Made by a program: the position numbers and the translations under genes. The notes under the pieces were generated by a model that was not told the origin of the DNA, ran no database searches, and saw only the letters and a list, made by a program, of their open reading frames with translations. 64,000 bases of DNA from Blautia pseudococcoides (lineage in GTDB: Bacteria; Bacillota; Clostridia; Lachnospirales; Lachnospiraceae). The number at the start of each line of letters is the position of its first letter. Position 1 is the first letter of the stretch. Shown here in pieces: positions 59,260 to 64,000 of the stretch. The stretch lies in assembly GCF_001689125.2 (NCBI RefSeq), contig NZ_CP015405.2, positions 3,912,501 through 3,976,500 on the forward strand, written 5' to 3'.

Positions 59260-59525
59260 TTGATTCGCCTCCTCATTGTTATTACACGATCCATCAAGGC
59301 AATCTACAACCGATTTGATTATATTTAACTCATTTAGGCAGGATATCTTTATGATTGTGTTTAACTGAGAGCAGACTTTGCCACTCATTCGTTCTGCGAG
59401 TTCAATATAATTAGCATTATATCGAGGTCGTTCTGTATTTAAAAACAAAAACTGTTTGGCTGATAGTCTCTGCTCGCCTTACACATAATATATAAGTCGC
59501 GTTTTTTGGTGTTGAAAAAATTAGC

Positions 59526-59587
59526 TTGACAAGCGACCATCGGTCGCTATATAATGAAACCGAAACAAGAAACGACCGATGGTCGTT
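59526..59587 (+). promoter_or_regulatory. TetR-controlled promoter with two operators
   Basis: TTGACA (59526-59531) and TATAAT (59550-59555) are 18 bp apart. AGCGACCATCGGTCGCT (59532-59548) fills the spacer and AACGACCGATGGTCGTT (59571-59587) lies downstream; both are near-palindromes with the RCGACC-N3-GGTCGY half sites. Binding at either would block transcription. Confidence 0.88.
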
Positions 59588-59605
59588 ATAAGGAGGGATC
59601 ATAAT

Positions 59606-60217
59606 ATGCCAAAAGGAATTATTCTTACACCAGAACAACAAGAAGAGCGCCGAGAAGAAATAATCAGTGTTGCTTTGCAGCTCATAGAGAAAAATGGATT
59701 CCAAAAAACATCTATGAGGGAAATTGCGAATTTAGCAAACATGGGAAAGTCCAGTCTGTATGATTTTTTCAAAACGAAAGACGAGATTTTTGTATATGCA
59801 GTTGAGAAAGAAATAGAAGAAACAATTAAAAAGGTTCATAGGATTATTGCCGATGAATCCTCGCCGGAACAGTGTCTTAGAAAAATCATGCTGAATCATC
59901 TTGGAGTACCAAAGCAGCAGCGAACGGTGCTGATGTGGTTAAATACAGAATCTGACTATTTAGAAGAAGATTATCGAAAGCGGCTGAAAACTGCGCGTTA
60001 CGCATATCAGGATATTATAAAATCTGTAATTGAAAATGGAGTGGAATCAGGCGTCTTCCGTAAGACGAATGCCGATCTTATGACGCGTTTGTTAATTAAC
60101 TCCATTATATCAATCATTTACACATCCCGACCATCAGCCAGTCCGGAGAAAATGCTTGATGAAACAATGGATATATTTCTACACGGAATTATGAATGATG
60201 GAGGTGAATTATTATGA
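59606..60217 (+). CDS. TetR-family repressor
   Basis: 203 residues, start at 59606 after AGGAGG. HTH in EEIISVALQLIEKNGFQKTS, MREIANLANMGKSSLYDFFK; the C-terminal ligand domain is helical. The two RCGACC operators just upstream are its likely sites, so it represses itself and the following rifampicin-phosphotransferase-like and MFS genes. The stop overlaps the next ATG (ATGA). Confidence 0.92.
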   Translation: MPKGIILTPEQQEERREEIISVALQLIEKNGFQKTSMREIANLANMGKSSLYDFFKTKDEIFVYAVEKEIEETIKKVHRIIADESSPEQCLRKIMLNHLGVPKQQRTVLMWLNTESDYLEEDYRKRLKTARYAYQDIIKSVIENGVESGVFRKTNADLMTRLLINSIISIIYTSRPSASPEKMLDETMDIFLHGIMNDGGELL

Positions 60218-62780
60218 TTTATTATACTCTACCCTTGTTGCATAAACAGGCAACCCTTGAAATGGTTGGCGGAAAAGGTATGTCTTTATCAAAACTATTG
60301 ACAGCGGGCATCCCTGTGCCGGAGGGCTTTCATGTTACGACTACTTCATACAAGATTTTTGTTGAAAAGAACCATATTCAGCCTCACATTAATAAGTTGC
60401 TGGACGGTATTGACTCTAACAATACCAGCCAGCTTGAAAATGCATCTACGCAGATAGGGATGCTTTTCCATAATGGAGAAATGCCGCAGGAAGTATCAGA
60501 TGCAATTAAAACCGCATATGCCGGATTGGGAAATATAGCGGTGGCTGTCCGTTCCTCCGCAACCGCCGAGGATTTGCCCGACGCTTCTTTTGCAGGCCAG
60601 CAGGAAACCTATCTTAACATACAAGGTGAGAATGAAGTTCTTGACGCTGTAAAGAGGTGCTGGGCTTCCCTATGGACAGCTCGCGCTATTGCTTACCGCG
60701 TGAAGAATGATATAAAGCAGGAAATCGTCGCACTTGCTGTTGTAGTACAAAAGCTTGCGTTTTCCGATGCGTCCGGCGTTATGTTTACGCTAAACCCTAT
60801 CAATGGCAGACGTAGCGAAATGATTGTTAACGCCGCGTGGGGACTTGGCGAATCGGTGGTTTCTAGCTTAGTCACCCCTGATACAATCGTTGTAGATAAA
60901 AATGCTGAACGAATTGTATCGTATGAAGTAGCAAACAAAGAGATTATGACAGTCCGCAACTCAGATGGAACAGAAGAAATCCCAACTCCTGAACAGTTTA
61001 GGAAAAAACATACTCTTACTCACAATCAAGTTATGCGATTGACACAGCTTGGAAAAAAATTGAGAAGTATTATGAAATGCCTATGGATGTAGAGTGGGCA
61101 CTGGAAAAAGATAAGTTGTATATTGTTCAGGCTCGCCCCATTACTGTCCTACCGCCGGAATGGACGTTACCGGAAAAGGATGTTTTATACAAAAGGCAGT
61201 CTCTAGCGGAACACTTGCCAAATCCTGTTACGCCCTTATTTGCCACACTTGGGCTTGAAATAGTCAACCGTGCGTCGGCGCTTTTATGGATAGATATGTT
61301 TGGTAAAAGTGCGAAAAAGCTACTGCCAGAAAACGGAGCATATACGATTATTAACGGATATGTTTATCTTTCCCACAATTCAAAGCCTCTTTTGATTGCT
61401 GTCAAATCCCTTTCACCCCGATCTTTACGCCGTGCGCTCACGAACAGTGTTGCACGCTGGGAAACAGCACGAAAGGAATTTGAGGATGTGATTAAACAAT
61501 GGGAAGAAAAGCCTCTGCATACGCTGAATGCCCATCAAATAATGAAGGGGATTCAGACTGTATTTTATGCCGCTTGTATTTATTTCACGAGGATTCAGCT
61601 TACATTGCCAGCCGCCTCTATCAGCGAAACAATATTTACAAAATTTTTTCAGGGAGCGGCTCGTCGCGCTGGTATGACAGATACTTCTGTTTTCCTGCTT
61701 GGATTTGATACGATTGCTCTGCAAGCCGAAAAGAACCTGTGGAGTCTCTCGGAATGGGTAAAGCAAAATAAAACTCTCAACCTTTATCTGCAAAGTAATC
61801 CAACAGCAAAGATAGCGGAAAATTTTATGTCCTCAGTTCCGCCTGACGAAGTTTCGCTGGAAGTATGGATAGAATGGAAAAATCGGATCAATCAATATTT
61901 TAAAGAGTTTGGTCGTACCGCTTATGAATTTGATTTTGCATATTCCACACCGCAGGAAACACTTACACCAACCTTTGAATCCATAAAAACCTTTGTAGAA
62001 GGCAAAGGTGAAAGTCCTTTTTTACGTCAATCCAAATTTGAAAAGCATAGGAAACAGGCAGAAGAAGAAATTTTACAACATATAGATAGCTCACGCAAAA
62101 AACTGTTTTTGAAGTTGCTCCATTGGGCGCAGGAAACTGCTCCTATGCGTGAAAATGCTATTTATTGCATGGGAATGGGGCATCCTCTGATTCGCCAGAT
62201 GTTTCATGAAATTTCAGCACGCCTTATACGTGGCGGAGCTACTTCGCATATAGATGATATTTATTGGCTCACAAAATTGGAATTGGAAAAACTCATAGTA
62301 CAGTTAGACAAAAATATACCTTTATCCGATAGAAGAAATTCGATACTTGAGCGAAAAGCGGAACTCAAAAAGTATCAGGGCTATATGCCACCAGCTCAGT
62401 TACCTGAGAAGAAAGTAAAAAGCATATCACATGCACCACAGAAACAAAAAGATGGAAAAACCGTGTTGAGGGGTATAGGAACCAGTTCTGGTGTCGTGAC
62501 AGCTCGTGCCTGCGTACTAAATAGTCCGGCAGATTTTAAAAATTTCCAGCCAGGAAGTGTTTTGGTTGCCGTTACTACAACTCCGGCTTGGACACCCCTA
62601 TTTGCCTCTGCAAGTGGAATTGTAACGGATATTGGAGGTCCTCTCAGTCATTCAAGTATTGTTGCACGGGAATGTGGTATCCCTGCCGTTATGGCGACAC
62701 ACACAGCCACGAGAAGTATTAAAAATGGACAAATGATAACGGTGGACGGCTCGGAGGGGACGGTGACGATTGATGAATAA
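60214..62780 (+). pseudogene. Rifampicin-phosphotransferase/PEP-synthase-like gene, frameshifted
   Basis: Frame one (from 60214, GGAGGTG site) encodes the ATP-grasp domain (VGGKGMSLSKLLTAGIPVPE, VAVRSSATAEDLPDASFAGQ) and ends early after TQLGKKLRSIMKCLWM. Frame two (to 62780) continues with EKYYEMPMDVEWALEKDKLY, IVQARPITVLPPEWTL, a middle domain of ~350 residues and the phosphohistidine domain with GGPLSHSSIVARECGIPAVM. The shift lies in GGAAAAAAATTG (61053-61059, seven A): one more A, or -1 slippage at A-AAA-AAA, restores 855 residues, a normal RPH length. An intact RPH would inactivate rifamycins; close to PEP synthase, so the exact substrate is uncertain. Confidence 0.85.
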
Positions 62781-63933
62781 AAAGCCGATTTTCGCTTTAA
62801 ATCTTGCTACTTTGGTGATTGCGTTAGGATATAGCTTAATTCTTCCTGTCATGCCATTTTACATGGAAAATCTAGGTGCTGGCGGTCGTGAGCTTGGATG
62901 GCTCACTGCCGTATATGCTCTGGCACAAACAGTATGCGCACCTTTTTGGGGTGCACTGTCCGACCGAATTGGTAGAAAGCCGATTATCAGCATTGGTATT
63001 ATAGGATATTCCATCAGTTTGTTCCTGTTCGGTTTGGCTTCATCCTTCTGGACACTATTTATAGCTCGCAGTTTATCGGGTATTTTGTCATCTGCTACGT
63101 CCGTTGCATCTTTGGCATATGTTGGAGATTCCAGTTCGGAGGAAGAAAGAAGCAAGAATATGAGTCAACTTGGAGCTTCAATGAGCGTTGGCGTAATGAT
63201 GGGACCATTATTGGGAGGCATTCTTGCAGGCTATTCGCTTGCGCTCCCATTCTTTACCGGAGCTGGCATTTCATTTATTGCCTTTCTGCTAATTCTAACA
63301 CTTTTGCCAGAGTCAATTGAGCGTTCAGGACAGACGGAAAAAAGAAAACCCTTTGATTTTTCAGACCTGAAAAACATAATTTTTGGCTCAGCAGGAATGG
63401 TTTTGATACTTATTTTCGTCGTGCATTTCTGTCAAACAGGCTTGCAAGGAATTACGGGGCTGTATGTCGTAGATAAGTTTGGATTTTCCACTAAGCAAGT
63501 TGGTGTTATTTGGATGGCTCTAGCAGGTATTTTGATTGTAGTACAAGGCTTTTTGACTGGTCCTTTAGCAAAAAAAATTGGTGAGAAGCCACTAATACTG
63601 ATAGGTGTGTTTTGCAAAGCCTTAGTAGCGTTTGCCATGGTATTGACAACTGGGTTTGTTAGTGTGTTGGTGGTTTTTGGCTTATTTGCGGTATCTTCTG
63701 CTATTACAGTACCCACATTAAACGCAACCCTTTCAAAAACTGACAATCAGCATAAAGGAACACTGATGGGATTTGCCAGTACCGCCGGAAATCTTAGCAA
63801 AGTTATTGCTCCTTTATTAACTGGGTATCTGTATGAAAGCAATATTGAATTACCATATATAACCACGGGAGGGATAGCCTTAATCGGAGTGGTTATCTGC
63901 TATATCTGGATAAAAAATCAAAAGAACAAATGA
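62773..63933 (+). CDS. MFS transporter, multidrug-efflux type
   Basis: 386 residues, start 62773 overlapping the stop of the previous gene. Twelve transmembrane helices; motif A is WGALSDRIGRKPIISIGIIG, antiporter-like motif C in GASMSVGVMMGPLLGGILAG. It matches drug:H+ antiporters such as Bmr/TetA-like pumps. Third gene of the TetR operon, so a resistance pair (modify and export) is plausible. Confidence 0.88.
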   Translation: MNKKPIFALNLATLVIALGYSLILPVMPFYMENLGAGGRELGWLTAVYALAQTVCAPFWGALSDRIGRKPIISIGIIGYSISLFLFGLASSFWTLFIARSLSGILSSATSVASLAYVGDSSSEEERSKNMSQLGASMSVGVMMGPLLGGILAGYSLALPFFTGAGISFIAFLLILTLLPESIERSGQTEKRKPFDFSDLKNIIFGSAGMVLILIFVVHFCQTGLQGITGLYVVDKFGFSTKQVGVIWMALAGILIVVQGFLTGPLAKKIGEKPLILIGVFCKALVAFAMVLTTGFVSVLVVFGLFAVSSAITVPTLNATLSKTDNQHKGTLMGFASTAGNLSKVIAPLLTGYLYESNIELPYITTGGIALIGVVICYIWIKNQKNK

Positions 63934-64000
63934 TGGAAGAGGACGTTTATATGGAGGTTATACACAGTAACTAATCTGGTATAGAAATTCAATTGAGGCT
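63934..64000 (+). other. Right edge, unassigned
   Basis: About 65 bp after the MFS stop. GGAAGAGGACG and ATGGAGG occur but no frame is long enough to call. The element probably continues past the window. Confidence 0.3.

Overview
The window looks like a Clostridia genome, most likely Lachnospiraceae. This is inferred from moderate GC, strong GGAGG ribosome binding sites, a Tn916-type integrase and sigma/HTH set, and proteins typical of gut Firmicutes. No rRNA or tRNA gene was seen. Most of the window reads as one large integrative mobile element with accessory cargo.

Layout. (1) 1-1.9 kb: the flank. It holds a McrB-type restriction ATPase cut by the window edge, a small excisionase-like HTH protein, and a short gene matching the C-terminal tRNA-binding domain of methionyl-tRNA synthetase. 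(2) 2.0-6.9 kb: an element end with tyrosine integrase, ribbon-helix-helix protein, Xis-like DUF6462 protein, sigma factor plus small HTH partner, XRE repressor and a ParM/ParR partition pair. (3) 7-42 kb: a long run of minus-strand genes. It contains a primase, an annealing-type protein, RecD2, a YqaJ nuclease, SSB, an NAD-dependent ligase, a MoxR ATPase with its VWA/metallopeptidase-like partner, two YkgJ proteins, two methyltransferase-fold proteins and many small conserved proteins of unknown function. An AbiE toxin-antitoxin pair and a HEAT-like protein are inserted as AT-rich cargo. A group II intron splits the MoxR gene. (4) 42.5-51.3 kb: redox and metal cargo with HxlR, nitroreductase, two ArsR regulators, a CadA-type ATPase plus HMA chaperone, a CopA-CopZ fusion, a CsoR-type regulator and a MATE pump. 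(5) 51.6-57.5 kb: TudS-like, TIGR04076, ABM, AraC, HxlR and radical SAM genes, then decayed remnants. (6) 57.6-64 kb: sortase B, a second tyrosine recombinase, and a TetR-controlled operon with a rifampicin-phosphotransferase-like gene (frameshifted) and an MFS pump.

The DNA genes in part 3 form a self-contained replication and recombination kit, and ParMR would keep the excised circle. No relaxase or type IV secretion gene is inside the window, so conjugation is inferred only from the company these genes keep.

The most unusual signal is regulatory. Three operons (starts near 14752, 30588 and 42102) begin with the same module: a consensus promoter with a 17-bp spacer, a conserved CATCAGT block at the transcription start, and an intrinsic terminator about 50-90 bp downstream, before the first gene. 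Many inner genes also have a terminator-like hairpin just upstream of their ribosome binding site. Together this suggests element-wide conditional termination or antitermination. Three genes (ligA, one hypothetical, the rifampicin-phosphotransferase-like gene) carry single-base-loss frameshifts, from decay or sequence error.
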